Source of the DNA: Subdoligranulum sp.
GTDB lineage: Bacteria > Bacillota > Clostridia > Oscillospirales > Ruminococcaceae
NCBI GenBank assembly: GCA_004555405.1
Contig: SFIE01000017.1
Coordinates: 1-34,853 of the forward strand
Direction of reading: 5' to 3'
Length of the DNA: 34,853 bases
Shown here piece after piece: positions 6,649 to 15,225 of the stretch. The position numbers and the translations under genes were made by a program. Positions within the stretch are counted from its first letter, which is position 1, and the number at the start of each line of letters is the position of its first letter. The notes under the pieces are model-generated. The model was given only the letters and a program-made list of their open reading frames with translations. It made no database searches and was not told the origin of the DNA.

Positions 6649-8193
6649 ATGAAAAAACAACTACTCACCGGCGTCCTCGCCGGCTTGATGATGCTGAGCT
6701 GCGCAGGCTGCGGGGCTTCCAATGCGGCGGGCTCTGCATCTGCAGCCAGCACTTCTGCCGCAGCCTCCGGCACGGGGGCTGCAGGCCGTGATACGCTTCA
6801 TGTGGCGATCATGACCGACCCTGAGGGCCTTGACCCGCAGAAAACCTCGGCCACATCCACTTACTTTGTGACCATGAATGTGTACGAACCGTTGGTGATG
6901 ATGGATGAAAACTGGGAGATCCAGCCCCGTTTGGCGGAATCCTGGCAGGTGGCCGATGACTGCCAGTCGGTGACTTTCCACCTGAAAAAGGGCGTGAAGT
7001 TCCACAATGGCCGCGAGATGACCGCCGAGGATGTAAAATACAGCATTGAGCGCCTGAAAGAGGACGACAGCCCCAAAAAGAAATATTATGCCAACATTAC
7101 CGGCGCTGAAATCAAGGATGATTACACCATCACCTTTACCACGGATAAGCCGGATGCCGTTTTGCTGACTTCGTTTGCCTATCCCTGGTCGGTGATCGTG
7201 CCCGAGGAGTGTGCCGACACGCTGAAAACCAACCCCGTGGGCACGGGCGCTTACCGCTTTGAAAGCTGGGTGCCCCAGCAGGAAGTAAAGCTGACCCGCA
7301 ACGACGACTACTACGATACTCCCGCATCCATCGAAAATGTGGACTATCAGGTAGTGCCGGATACCACCACGGCCATGGTGGGCATTCTGAACGGCGATGT
7401 GGATCTGGTGGATGTGACCGGCAGCCCCACGACCCCCATTGAAAATAACCCCGCCGTTTCGATTTATGAAAAGAGCATCAACTCGGTCACGGTTCTGGGC
7501 ATGAATCTGGACAACGAGTATCTCGCCAACGAGCAGGTGCGCCAGGCCATGGCCAGCGCCATTGATAAGGACGAGATCATTCAGGCTGTCAATGAGGGCC
7601 ATGGCGACAAGGTAGGCTCTTACCTGCCCTCCTCGGCTGCGGAATACATCGACACCAACGATGTGCTGCCCTATGATGTTGACCATGCCAAGGAGCTGCT
7701 GGCCGCAGCCGGTTATCCGGATGGCTTCACCATCGGGCTGACCCTGCCCAAGAGCTACCCCATGTACACCAGCATTGGCCAGATCATTGCCGACCAGCTG
7801 GAGCGCGTGGGCATCCACTGCGAGATCGAAATGGTGGAATGGGCCGACTGGATGCAGAATGTGTACACCGATAAAAACTACGATATGACTGTTATGGCCA
7901 ACTCCGGCCGTTTGAGCGCTTACGACTTTATTGCCCGCTTCCATTCGCAGAGCGGCGACTACATCAGCGATAAAACCGGTGAAGCCGATGAAATTCTGGA
8001 CAAGCTGAAGGACGAGCTGGATGCCGATACCCGCACCCAGCTGATCCAGGACTTCCAGCGTCTGGTGGCAGAAAAGGTTCCCGTGGTGCCCTTGGAGACC
8101 CAGCATCGCCTTTACGCCATGAGCAGCGACCTGCAGGGCTATGTGATGTATCCTTCGGAAACCACCGAGTTTAAAGTATTGAGCTTTTCTTAA
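6649..8193 (+). CDS. ABC importer substrate-binding lipoprotein (SBP family 5)
   Basis: This 514-residue protein captures a peptide-type substrate outside the cell and delivers it to the permeases encoded next. It has a lipoprotein signal with AGC-GAS around C21, a Ser/Ala-rich linker (~22-46), and family 5 hallmarks: the N-terminal strand with DPEGLDPQKTSATSTYFVTMNVYEPLV, then FHLKKGVKFHNGREMTAEDVKYSIERL and a NPVGTGAYRFESW motif. Family 5 proteins bind di- or oligopeptides, nickel or other solutes; there is no His-rich nickel site visible, and the downstream Xaa-Pro peptidase favours peptides. GAGAGGAG lies 8 nt before ATG 6649. A stable hairpin separates it from the permease genes, as expected when the binding protein is made in excess. 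Confidence 0.9.
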   Translation: MKKQLLTGVLAGLMMLSCAGCGASNAAGSASAASTSAAASGTGAAGRDTLHVAIMTDPEGLDPQKTSATSTYFVTMNVYEPLVMMDENWEIQPRLAESWQVADDCQSVTFHLKKGVKFHNGREMTAEDVKYSIERLKEDDSPKKKYYANITGAEIKDDYTITFTTDKPDAVLLTSFAYPWSVIVPEECADTLKTNPVGTGAYRFESWVPQQEVKLTRNDDYYDTPASIENVDYQVVPDTTTAMVGILNGDVDLVDVTGSPTTPIENNPAVSIYEKSINSVTVLGMNLDNEYLANEQVRQAMASAIDKDEIIQAVNEGHGDKVGSYLPSSAAEYIDTNDVLPYDVDHAKELLAAAGYPDGFTIGLTLPKSYPMYTSIGQIIADQLERVGIHCEIEMVEWADWMQNVYTDKNYDMTVMANSGRLSAYDFIARFHSQSGDYISDKTGEADEILDKLKDELDADTRTQLIQDFQRLVAEKVPVVPLETQHRLYAMSSDLQGYVMYPSETTEFKVLSFS

Positions 8194-8204
8194 ATTTACG
8201 CAAA

Positions 8205-8240
8205 GCAAATGAGGGGGCAGGCTCTGCCTCCTCATTTTGC
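8205..8240 (+). terminator. Intercistronic hairpin between binding protein and permeases
   Basis: GCAAATGAGG (8205-8214) pairs with CCTCATTTTGC (8230-8240, one bulged base), and inside it GGCAG (8216-8220) pairs with CTGCC (8224-8228). The T-run is only TTTT inside the stem. It likely works as a partial terminator or an RNA stabiliser that raises binding protein over permease. Confidence 0.6.
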
Positions 8241-8279
8241 CTATCTACAAAATAACAGCCATTGTTTGGAGCGGATCTT

Positions 8280-9242
8280 ATGCTCAATTATGCAATCAAA
8301 CGAATCAACGGCGCGCTGCTTGTGGTGGTGGCCGTTTCGGTGATCACTTTTGTGATGCTCACCCAAATTTCCGGCAATGCGGCCATGCTTGCACTGGGCA
8401 CGGATGCCACCGCAGAGCAGCTGGCCCAGCTGGAGCACAGCCTTGGGCTGGACCTGCCCTGGTATTTGCAGTATCTGGGCTGGGTGAAAAATCTGTTTCA
8501 TCTGGATTTCGGCACTTCTGCGCTCTACGGTGAAAATGTGCTCACGCTGGTTTTGCAGCGCCTGCCGGTCACGCTTTCTTTAGCTGTGCTTTCCATGCTG
8601 ATGGCGCTGATCGCGGCAGGGTTTTTAGGGGTTGCTTCCGCCGTTAAAAAAGGCAGCATCATAGATATTCTCAGCCGCAGCCTGATGCAGATCGGCGCGG
8701 CGATCCCGGGCTTTTGGATCGGACTGATCTTTATCATCTATCTGGCGCTGGGCAAAAAATGGTTTCCTGCCTCCGGCTTTGTGGCCCCCGGCGATAGCTT
8801 TACAGGCTATTTGCAAAGCATTTTTCTGCCCTCGCTGGTGCTTGCCATTGGCGAGGTTGGCCCGCTGCTGCGCGCGGTGCGCACCTCAATGCTGCAGTCG
8901 CTGCAGCAGGATTATATTCTGATGGCCAAGGTGCAGGGCCTGCCTGCGTGGAAAATTTATATTAAATACGGCCTGCGCGGGGCGTTGGCTGCCCCCTTGA
9001 ATGTGGCCGGAATGCAGTTTGCCAAGCTGCTGGGCGGCACCACCGTGGTGGAATCGGTATTCTCTCTGCCCGGGCTGGGCCGTTTGGTGCTGGTTGCCGT
9101 GGAGCAGCGCGACATTGTGCTGCTGCAGGGGGCCGTTATGTTTATTACACTGGCGGTGGTGCTCATCTCGCTTTTGGCGGATCTGCTCACGGCCTGGATG
9201 AACCCGCGCATTCGCCTGAACGAAGGAGGGAATGCCGCATGA
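8280..9242 (+). CDS. Peptide-type ABC transporter permease (DppB/OppB-like)
   Basis: This 320-residue inner-membrane protein has about six membrane helices, starting with YAIKRINGALLVVVAVSVITFVML. It shows the N-terminal SLGLDLPWYLQYLGWVKNLFHLDFGTS segment of DppB/OppB permeases and the EAA loop that contacts the ATPases (DYILMAKVQGLPAWKIYIKYGLRGAL, ~205-230). ATG 8280 is the start, with GGAG 8 nt upstream. Its stop overlaps the next start as ATGA. It would pair with the following permease to form the channel. Confidence 0.9.
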   Translation: MLNYAIKRINGALLVVVAVSVITFVMLTQISGNAAMLALGTDATAEQLAQLEHSLGLDLPWYLQYLGWVKNLFHLDFGTSALYGENVLTLVLQRLPVTLSLAVLSMLMALIAAGFLGVASAVKKGSIIDILSRSLMQIGAAIPGFWIGLIFIIYLALGKKWFPASGFVAPGDSFTGYLQSIFLPSLVLAIGEVGPLLRAVRTSMLQSLQQDYILMAKVQGLPAWKIYIKYGLRGALAAPLNVAGMQFAKLLGGTTVVESVFSLPGLGRLVLVAVEQRDIVLLQGAVMFITLAVVLISLLADLLTAWMNPRIRLNEGGNAA

Positions 9243-10060
9243 AAAAGCCAAACTGGAACCTTGTTTTGGGCTGCGCCCTTTTGCTTATCGTGATCGCGGC
9301 GTGCCTGCTTTCGTTTTTCTATCTGCCCTATCCCCCCAATGTGATGGATAATGCGCACGCCTATTTGCAGCCGGGGCAGGCTGCCGGGCATTTGCTGGGC
9401 ACCGACCAGTATGGCCGCGATATTCTGAGCCGCATCATGGTGGGCTCACGCACGGTTCTGCTGATCGGCTTTGTATCGGTGAGCGGCGGTGCGGTGTGCG
9501 GCTGCGTGCTGGGGGCCAGCGCTGCCATGATCAAGGGCATTTACGGCAGCATTGTGATGCGTGCCATCGAAGGGCTGATGGCCTTTCCCGGCACTTTGCT
9601 GGCGCTTATGCTGGTGGCCGTGGTGGGGCGCGGGCAGTGGGGGGCGATCCTGGCCATCGGCATCTATACGATCGCGCCCTTTGCGCGCCTTGTGTATACC
9701 CTGATCCTCGAAAGCGAATCGCTGCTCTGCATCAAGGCGGCACGCAGCTTTGGCACAGGGCCCTTGCGCCTTTTGAGCCATTATTATCTGCCGGTGCTTT
9801 TGCCCCGGCTGCTCACGCAGTTCAGCGCCAGCGTTGGCTCTGCCATCATGACCGAGGCCGCACTCTCCTTTTTAGGGCTGGGCGTACAGCCGCCCAATGC
9901 AAGCTGGGGCCTGATGCTCTCGGAAGCCAAGCAGTATGCGCTTTTATACCCCTATCTGGCCGTTGCCCCCGGCGCAGCGATCTTCATGGCTGTGCTGGGC
10001 TTCCATTTGCTGAGTGACGGCTTAAACGACATTCTCATTACAAGGAGGTCGGAGCAATGA
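9239..10060 (+). CDS. Peptide-type ABC transporter permease (DppC/OppC-like)
   Basis: The 273-residue product is the second permease of the importer. It has an N-terminal helix, the DppC hallmark LLGTDQYGRDILSRIMVGSRTVLLIG (~57-82), an EAA-type cytoplasmic loop (ESLLCIKAARSFGTGPLRLLSHYYLP) and the conserved ALSFLGLGVQPPNASWGLML near the C-terminus. It overlaps both neighbours by 4 nt (ATGA), with a GAAGGAGGG ribosome site inside the preceding gene, so translation is coupled. Confidence 0.92.
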   Translation: MKKPNWNLVLGCALLLIVIAACLLSFFYLPYPPNVMDNAHAYLQPGQAAGHLLGTDQYGRDILSRIMVGSRTVLLIGFVSVSGGAVCGCVLGASAAMIKGIYGSIVMRAIEGLMAFPGTLLALMLVAVVGRGQWGAILAIGIYTIAPFARLVYTLILESESLLCIKAARSFGTGPLRLLSHYYLPVLLPRLLTQFSASVGSAIMTEAALSFLGLGVQPPNASWGLMLSEAKQYALLYPYLAVAPGAAIFMAVLGFHLLSDGLNDILITRRSEQ

Positions 10061-11037
10061 GCGAAGGCAAAAAGCTGGTCAGCATTCGCGGGCTTACGGT
10101 TTCCTCGGCGCATCGGGTGCTGATCAAGTCGCTGGATCTGGATATTGCCCAGGGCGAGCTTTTGGGCATTGCCGGGGAATCCGGCAGCGGCAAAACCATG
10201 CTGATGCGTACGCTTTTGAACATTCCGCCCGAGGATGTGCATTTTAAAGCCGATGCCCTGCAGATGTTCGGCGCGGATTGCCTGCACTTATCCGACACCG
10301 ACTGGCGCAGAACCGTGGGAAAGCACATTGGCTTTGTGCCGCAGAACACGATGTTTTATCTGCACCCCATGCTCAGAATCCGCCAGCAGATCGCCGACAG
10401 CTATGTGAGCCACCGCAAGGGCACCCTGCGGCAGGGGCTGGCACGGGCCGAGGCACTGCTGCGCGAGGTCGGCTTTGATGACCCGGAGCGTGTTCTGAAC
10501 TCGTATGCCTGGGAGCTTTCCGGCGGTATGCGCCAGCGCGTGAATATTGCCATGGCGCTGATGAACAGCCCCGAGCTTTTGATCGCCGACGAGCCCACCA
10601 CGGCCTTGGACTGCGCCATTCAGCGGCAGATCATGGATCTGTTTATGAAGATCAGCCGGGATACCGGCATTGCCGTTGTGATGATCAGCCATGATCTGGG
10701 AATGCTGCAGCAGTACAGCCGCCGCACCCTGGTGATGTATGCGGGCCGCATGGTGGAAAGCGGCAGCACCGAAACCCTGTTTTGCACCCCGGCGCACCCT
10801 TATACCCGGGCGCTGATGGGGGTGATCCCCTCGCTCAGCCTGCAGGCCGGGCAGCGCCTGGCCGAGATTCCCGGCTATGTGCCGGACAGCGGGCGCGAAA
10901 CCGATGCGTGTATTTTTGCGCCGCGCTGCCCCTATGCCGGTGCAGAGTGCAGCACCGCTTTGCAGGAGCAGGATCTGGGAGGCGGGCATAGCTGCCTGTG
11001 TGCGAAACCCGGGATAGGAGGGCATGATCATGGCTGA
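10057..11037 (+). CDS. Peptide-type ABC transporter ATPase (DppD/OppD-like)
   Basis: This 326-residue ATPase powers the importer. Walker A is GESGSGKTML (~40-49), the signature is LSGGMRQRV, Walker B is LLIADEPTTALD, and the switch His is in ISHDLG. The C-terminal oligopeptide-type domain is present: HPYTRALMGVIPSL, RLAEIPGYVPD and a Cys motif CIFAPRCPYAGAEC, which in this family may hold an iron-sulfur cluster. The start overlaps the preceding stop as ATGA and has AAGGAGGT 7-8 nt upstream. It should form a heterodimer with the next ATPase. Confidence 0.92.
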   Translation: MSEGKKLVSIRGLTVSSAHRVLIKSLDLDIAQGELLGIAGESGSGKTMLMRTLLNIPPEDVHFKADALQMFGADCLHLSDTDWRRTVGKHIGFVPQNTMFYLHPMLRIRQQIADSYVSHRKGTLRQGLARAEALLREVGFDDPERVLNSYAWELSGGMRQRVNIAMALMNSPELLIADEPTTALDCAIQRQIMDLFMKISRDTGIAVVMISHDLGMLQQYSRRTLVMYAGRMVESGSTETLFCTPAHPYTRALMGVIPSLSLQAGQRLAEIPGYVPDSGRETDACIFAPRCPYAGAECSTALQEQDLGGGHSCLCAKPGIGGHDHG

Positions 11038-11842
11038 AATTTTGCTGCAGGGGCAGGAGCTTGTAAAGCAGTTTCCGGTGCAGAAAGCGCCGTTTACCGG
11101 GCGTGTGCTGAAAAATTTTACAGCCGTGGACGGTGTGAGCCTGGAATTATACCGGGGCGAAACACTGGGCATCGTGGGGGAATCCGGCAGCGGAAAATCC
11201 ACCACGGGCGAGATCCTTGGCGGGCTGCAGCAGCCCACCGGCGGGCGCGTTTTGTATAAAGGAAAAGATATCCGCACGCTTTCACGGCAGGAATACCGCG
11301 ATTTCCGCCGCAATGTGCAATATGTGTTTCAGGACCCCAAGGGCTCCATGAACGCCTCGGGGCGCATTGAAAATATTCTGGCCGAGCCCCTGCTCACCCT
11401 GCAGATCGAGCCGGATGCCCAAAAGCGCACAGAGCGTGCGCGCGAAATGTGCAGCCTTGTGGGGCTGGAAGAATCGGTTTTGCGCAAATTCCCCGGCGAG
11501 CTTTCGGGCGGGCAGTGCCAGCGCGTGGCCATTGCCCGGGCGCTGATCTCAGAGCCGGAGATCGTGGTGTGCGATGAAGCCGTGTCGGCTCTGGATGTAT
11601 CGGTGCAGGCGCAGATCCTGAATTTGCTGAACGATCTGCAAAAGCGCCTGCAGGTATCGTATCTGTTTATTTCGCACGATATCAGTGTGGTGAATTATAT
11701 GGCTGACCGCATTGCCGTGATGCTGCACGGAAAGATCATAGAGCAGGGCTCGCCCGAGGCCGTGCTGCAGAACCCCCGCAATGCCTATACCCGCCAGCTG
11801 CTGGATTGCTCGTTTGCAAATAAGGCCAACCGCCGGCTTTAA
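11030..11842 (+). CDS. Peptide-type ABC transporter ATPase (DppF/OppF-like)
   Basis: This is the second ATPase, 270 residues. Walker A is GESGSGKSTT, the signature is LSGGQCQRVAIARAL, Walker B is IVVCDEAVSALD and the switch His is in ISHDISV. It ends soon after NPRNAYTRQLL and lacks the long C-terminal Cys-bearing extension seen in its partner, which is common for this subunit. GGAGG (11017-11021) sits 8 nt before ATG 11030, so this start is preferred over ATG 11024. It overlaps the previous gene by 8 nt and is the last gene of the operon. Confidence 0.9.
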   Translation: MAEILLQGQELVKQFPVQKAPFTGRVLKNFTAVDGVSLELYRGETLGIVGESGSGKSTTGEILGGLQQPTGGRVLYKGKDIRTLSRQEYRDFRRNVQYVFQDPKGSMNASGRIENILAEPLLTLQIEPDAQKRTERAREMCSLVGLEESVLRKFPGELSGGQCQRVAIARALISEPEIVVCDEAVSALDVSVQAQILNLLNDLQKRLQVSYLFISHDISVVNYMADRIAVMLHGKIIEQGSPEAVLQNPRNAYTRQLLDCSFANKANRRL

Positions 11843-11883
11843 GGCACCAAGGCAGCGCGCAAAAAAATACACACAAGAAAAAA

Positions 11884-11920
11884 TGCCCGTGAATGCTTAG
11901 GCGTTCACGGGCATTTTTTG
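11884..11920. terminator. Bidirectional terminator between importer and pepP
   Basis: ATGCCCGTGAATGC (11884-11897) pairs with GCGTTCACGGGCAT (11902-11915) around a TTAG loop. An A-run lies to the left and Ts to 11920 lie to the right, so it can stop transcription from the importer (+) and from the aminopeptidase gene (-), which converge here. Confidence 0.9.
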
Positions 11921-12003
11921 GAAAAGGATAACGGCATTTTGCCGCCGCAGAGGCGCGGCTTTAACACCCAAGCGCTGATCGCCCTTTGGCTTATCCTTCT
12001 GCG

Positions 12004-13794
12004 TCAGGCAATGGGCTGGGTTTTTTCGGCCAGCCAGCGGTTTTCTTCGGCAGAGAGCAGCGGGGCAAGGCGCTGGGCGGTTTGGGCGTGATACCAGTTC
12101 AGCCAGCTTTTTTGTGCGGCGGTCAGCTGCGAAAGATCGATGCATTTCAAATCGTAGGGCACCCAGGTAAGGGGCATAAAGCGCAGAAAGCGGCCGTAAT
12201 CGCTTTGGCCGGCTTCCAGCACCTCCAATTCGTTTTCAATGCGCACACCCACGCGCCCGGGCTCGTACAGGCCGGGCTCATCCGTGAGCACCATGCCGGG
12301 CTTCAGCACCACCGGGTTTTGCGGGCGAATGCTTTGGGGGCCTTCGTGTACCATGCCCACATGGGCCACGCCGTGGCCGGTGCCGTGGCGAAAATCCAGG
12401 CAGTGCTGCCACAGCGGCTGGCGGGCCATCACGTCCAGCTCACCTGCCGTGCAGCGGCTGGGCCACACAGCGCGCGCCAGCTCAATGTGGCTTTGCAGCA
12501 CCAGTGTGCAGCACTGGATCTCCTGCCGGGTTAAAGGGCCCATGGCAAAGGTGCGCGTGATGTCGGTGGTGCCGGTGCGATAGGTGGCGCCGCTGTCTAC
12601 CAGCAGCAGGCCAAGGGGCTCTAAATAGCTGCAGTGCCCGGGCTGCGGCTGGTAGTGGATCACCGAGGCGTTGGGGCCCCAAGCCGCAATGGTGGGAAAG
12701 CTTTCCACCACAAAGCCGGGCTGGGCGCTGCGGCAGCGGTGCAGCATGGCATCAATATCCATTTCGGTAAGGCTTTCGCCCCCTGCCATGCAGCGCTCCA
12801 GCTGCATCCAAAAGCGCACCATGGCCGCACCGTCATACAAATGCGCCTGCCGGGTGGCGGCCAGCTCGCCCGCATTGCGAATGCCCTTGGGGGCCAGCAG
12901 GGGATCGGTTTGGGGCAGGGGCGTGATGTTTGCATTGTCGGAAAGGCAGCGGCACAGATCGTAGTTGGCCGAGGCAGGGTCATACAGCACGGTGCCGCCC
13001 GAAAGCGCGGCGCAGTCCGGATAAAAATCATCGTAGGGGTGCAGCGTTACCCCAGCGGCGCACAGGGCGGCCTGCACGGCGGCGGGCATACGCGAGGCGT
13101 CGATATACAGGCGGCATTCGCCTTGGCTCAGCAGGCAGAAAGCCAGCGCGTAGGGAGTGCATTCAATATCCAGTGCGCGCAGGTTGAGAAGCCATGCAAC
13201 ACAGTCCAACCGGCTTTCGGCAAGAATGTCGGCCCCGGCATCGGCCAAAAGCTCCCGGGCGGCGGTCAGCTTCCCGGCAATGTCCATGCCGGCGCTTTCC
13301 TCGCTCAGCAGCCAGCACTCACTGTGGGGCAGGGCCGGGCGCTCGCTGCCCCACAGTGCGCTGATCAGATCAATGCTTTGCAAATGCGCCCCGGCGGGCT
13401 GCAAAGCGGCTTGCAGGCGCTGAGCAAGGCTTTGCGAAACGCAGTGGCCGTCAAAACCCAGCACACCGCCGGTGGCCAGCGCCTGGGCCAGATAGGCCTC
13501 GGGGGTGGGCACGCCGGGCTCACCCTTGCGCATCAGGGTGACTTCGGTGCCGGAAAGCTGCTGCTCGCCCTGCTCGAAAAAGCGGCCGTCCACCCACAGG
13601 GCGCTGCCGGTTTGCGTAACGGCCAGCGTGGCGGATTCGCCCGTAAAGCCGCTGAGCCATGTGCAGGCAGTGTAGTGGGCGGGCAGAAATTCGCTGCCGT
13701 GGGGATCGGCGCTGGGGATCAGATAAGCGGCAATGCCGTGCTTTGCCATGGCAGAGCGCAAAGCGGCAATACGGTGATTGGTTGTATTTGACAT
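12004..13794 (-). CDS. pepP: Xaa-Pro aminopeptidase (aminopeptidase P, M24B)
   Basis: This 596-residue cytosolic metallopeptidase removes the N-terminal residue from peptides with proline in second position. It has two creatinase-type N-terminal domains (DGRFFEQGEQQL near residue 70) and a C-terminal pita-bread domain with the metal ligands in DSGATYRTGTTDITRTF (two Asp), GTGHGVAHVG (His), TDEPGLY and RIENELEV (two Glu). The long form of ~600 residues is usual for Firmicutes and eukaryotic-type APP. The start is set at 13794 because GGAGG precedes it on the minus strand; an upstream in-frame ATG at 13818 has no ribosome site. It faces the peptide importer, and the two together suggest use of proline-rich peptides. 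Confidence 0.93.
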   Translation of the reverse strand: MSNTTNHRIAALRSAMAKHGIAAYLIPSADPHGSEFLPAHYTACTWLSGFTGESATLAVTQTGSALWVDGRFFEQGEQQLSGTEVTLMRKGEPGVPTPEAYLAQALATGGVLGFDGHCVSQSLAQRLQAALQPAGAHLQSIDLISALWGSERPALPHSECWLLSEESAGMDIAGKLTAARELLADAGADILAESRLDCVAWLLNLRALDIECTPYALAFCLLSQGECRLYIDASRMPAAVQAALCAAGVTLHPYDDFYPDCAALSGGTVLYDPASANYDLCRCLSDNANITPLPQTDPLLAPKGIRNAGELAATRQAHLYDGAAMVRFWMQLERCMAGGESLTEMDIDAMLHRCRSAQPGFVVESFPTIAAWGPNASVIHYQPQPGHCSYLEPLGLLLVDSGATYRTGTTDITRTFAMGPLTRQEIQCCTLVLQSHIELARAVWPSRCTAGELDVMARQPLWQHCLDFRHGTGHGVAHVGMVHEGPQSIRPQNPVVLKPGMVLTDEPGLYEPGRVGVRIENELEVLEAGQSDYGRFLRFMPLTWVPYDLKCIDLSQLTAAQKSWLNWYHAQTAQRLAPLLSAEENRWLAEKTQPIA

Positions 13795-13854
13795 ATATGA
13801 TAAAGCCTCCGATCGCATCGCACAGGATGCGGTAAAATACTTTGACCAGTGCCT

Positions 13855-13924
13855 ATTATACTACACTTTTGGGCAGATGGCGCACTTGACATACCTGCTA
13901 TAATAAAAATAGTTGTAATATTAT
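13855..13924. promoter_or_regulatory. Divergent promoter region, pepP / CobW genes
   Basis: On the plus strand TGC-TATAAT (13896-13904) is an extended -10 sequence without a good -35. On the minus strand TATAAT (13855-13860 complement) is a candidate -10 for pepP, again without a clear -35. ATAATA (13900-13905) and TATTAT (13919-13924) form an inverted repeat over the plus-strand start and could be an operator. It does not match a Zur box that I know. The leader to ATG 14001 can also fold TGCGGC (13929-13934) with GCCGCA (13959-13964). Confidence 0.4.
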
Positions 13925-14000
13925 GCCATGCGGCAGTTTGCCAAGGATAACCGGCACAGCCGCAGTGATAGATCTTTAAGTGGAAAGCAGGAATATTATT

Positions 14001-15197
14001 ATGCAAAAAACAACTAAAATCGATATTTTTTCCGGATTTTTGGGCGCAGGCAAAACCACGCTGATCAAAAAGCTGATCCGGGAGGCTTTTCAGGGCGAGC
14101 AGATCGTTCTGATCGAAAATGAATTTGGCGAGATCGGCATCGACGGCGGATTTCTGCAGGAGGCCGGTATTCAGATCAACGAGCTGAACTCCGGCTGCAT
14201 CTGCTGCAGCCTGGTGGGCGATTTCCGCGAGGCATTGCGCAAGGTGGTGGAGCAGTATGCCCCCGACCGTATTCTGATCGAGCCCTCGGGCGTGGGCAAG
14301 CTGAGCGATGTGACCCGTGCGGTGCAGGGCGTGGCCGAGGAGCTGCCGGTGCAGCTGAACAGCTTTGTCACGGTGGCCGATGTGAAAAAGGTCAAGATGT
14401 ATATGAAGAACTTCGGCGAGTTCTACAATGACCAGATCAGCCATGCCAGCTGCATTATCCTGAGCCGCACCGGCAGCGCCGACGAAGAAAAGGTTGCCGC
14501 CGCCGTGGCCATGCTGAAGGAAAAGAACCCCACCGCTACCATTGTGACCACCGACTGGGAGCAGCTGAACGGCAAGCAGATTCTTTCGGTGATGGACGGC
14601 AAGCGTGATCTGGTGGCCGAGCTGCTGGCCGAGGCCGTTAAGGCAAACGAGGCCCATGCCGATGAGGACGAGCACGAGCATCATCACCACCATCACGACC
14701 ATGACGAGCATGACCATGAGCACGGTGAGCATTGCTGCTGCCATGACCACGACCATGATCACGATGAGCATGACCACGACCATGATCACGAGCACGAGCA
14801 TGAACATGAGCATCATCACGAGCACGGCGAGCACTGCGATTGCGGCCATGACCATGACCACGAGCATCACCATCATTACGATGAGCACGGTGTTTGCAGC
14901 TGCGGCCATCATCACGACCATGATGCCGACGAAGTGTTTACCAGCTGGGGCACCGAAACCGCCCGCAAGTACACCCGCGCTGAGCTGGAATTTGCTCTGG
15001 GCGCACTGGACAGCGGCGACTACGGCACCATTTTGCGCAGCAAGGGCATTGTGGCCGGCGAAGGCACCTGGTATGAATTTGACATGGTGCCCGGCGAGTG
15101 GGAGATCCGCGAGCGCAGCGCCGATGTGACCGGCAAGCTGGTGGTGATCGGCAGCGAGCTGAAGCAGCACGAGATCGAAGAGCTGTTCAAGGTTTGA
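14001..15197 (+). CDS. CobW/COG0523 GTPase with His/Asp/Glu-rich metal-binding insert
   Basis: This 398-residue protein is a G3E-family P-loop GTPase of the metallochaperone type. It has Walker A GFLGAGKTTLI (~13-23), the metal-binding GCxCC motif in LNSGCICCSLVGDF (~65-78) and a C-terminal CobW_C-like domain (~312-398, TSWGTETARKYTRAELEFAL, ending ELKQHEIEELFKV). Between them residues ~219-310 are almost only His, Asp, Glu with three Cys groups (HCCCH, HCDCGH, VCSCGHH). Such stretches bind zinc, nickel or cobalt; zinc is the usual case for this family in Firmicutes, but the metal is inference. ATG 14001 is used rather than the GTG at 13980. The next gene encodes a divergent relative, so they may act on one target. 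Confidence 0.9.
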   Translation: MQKTTKIDIFSGFLGAGKTTLIKKLIREAFQGEQIVLIENEFGEIGIDGGFLQEAGIQINELNSGCICCSLVGDFREALRKVVEQYAPDRILIEPSGVGKLSDVTRAVQGVAEELPVQLNSFVTVADVKKVKMYMKNFGEFYNDQISHASCIILSRTGSADEEKVAAAVAMLKEKNPTATIVTTDWEQLNGKQILSVMDGKRDLVAELLAEAVKANEAHADEDEHEHHHHHHDHDEHDHEHGEHCCCHDHDHDHDEHDHDHDHEHEHEHEHHHEHGEHCDCGHDHDHEHHHHYDEHGVCSCGHHHDHDADEVFTSWGTETARKYTRAELEFALGALDSGDYGTILRSKGIVAGEGTWYEFDMVPGEWEIRERSADVTGKLVVIGSELKQHEIEELFKV

Positions 15198-15225
15198 TCT
15201 CGGGCAGGAAGGATATTGTAAAGCT

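Noticed and set aside
6661..8235. Minus-strand frame of ~520 codons opposite the substrate-binding protein gene
   Set aside because: The plus-strand gene is certain; the mirror frame is a codon-bias shadow.
12634..13791. Plus-strand frame of ~385 codons opposite pepP
   Set aside because: It is a shadow of pepP with low-complexity Gly/Ala/Gln content.
13886..13904. TTGACA followed by TATAAT read as a standard promoter
   Set aside because: The spacing is only 7 nt. The -10 with its TGC extension can work, but this TTGACA cannot be its -35.
14665..14931. Possible CRISPR or tandem-repeat array
   Set aside because: Repetition is at codon level with no constant repeat-spacer unit, and encodes an in-frame His/Asp/Glu stretch.
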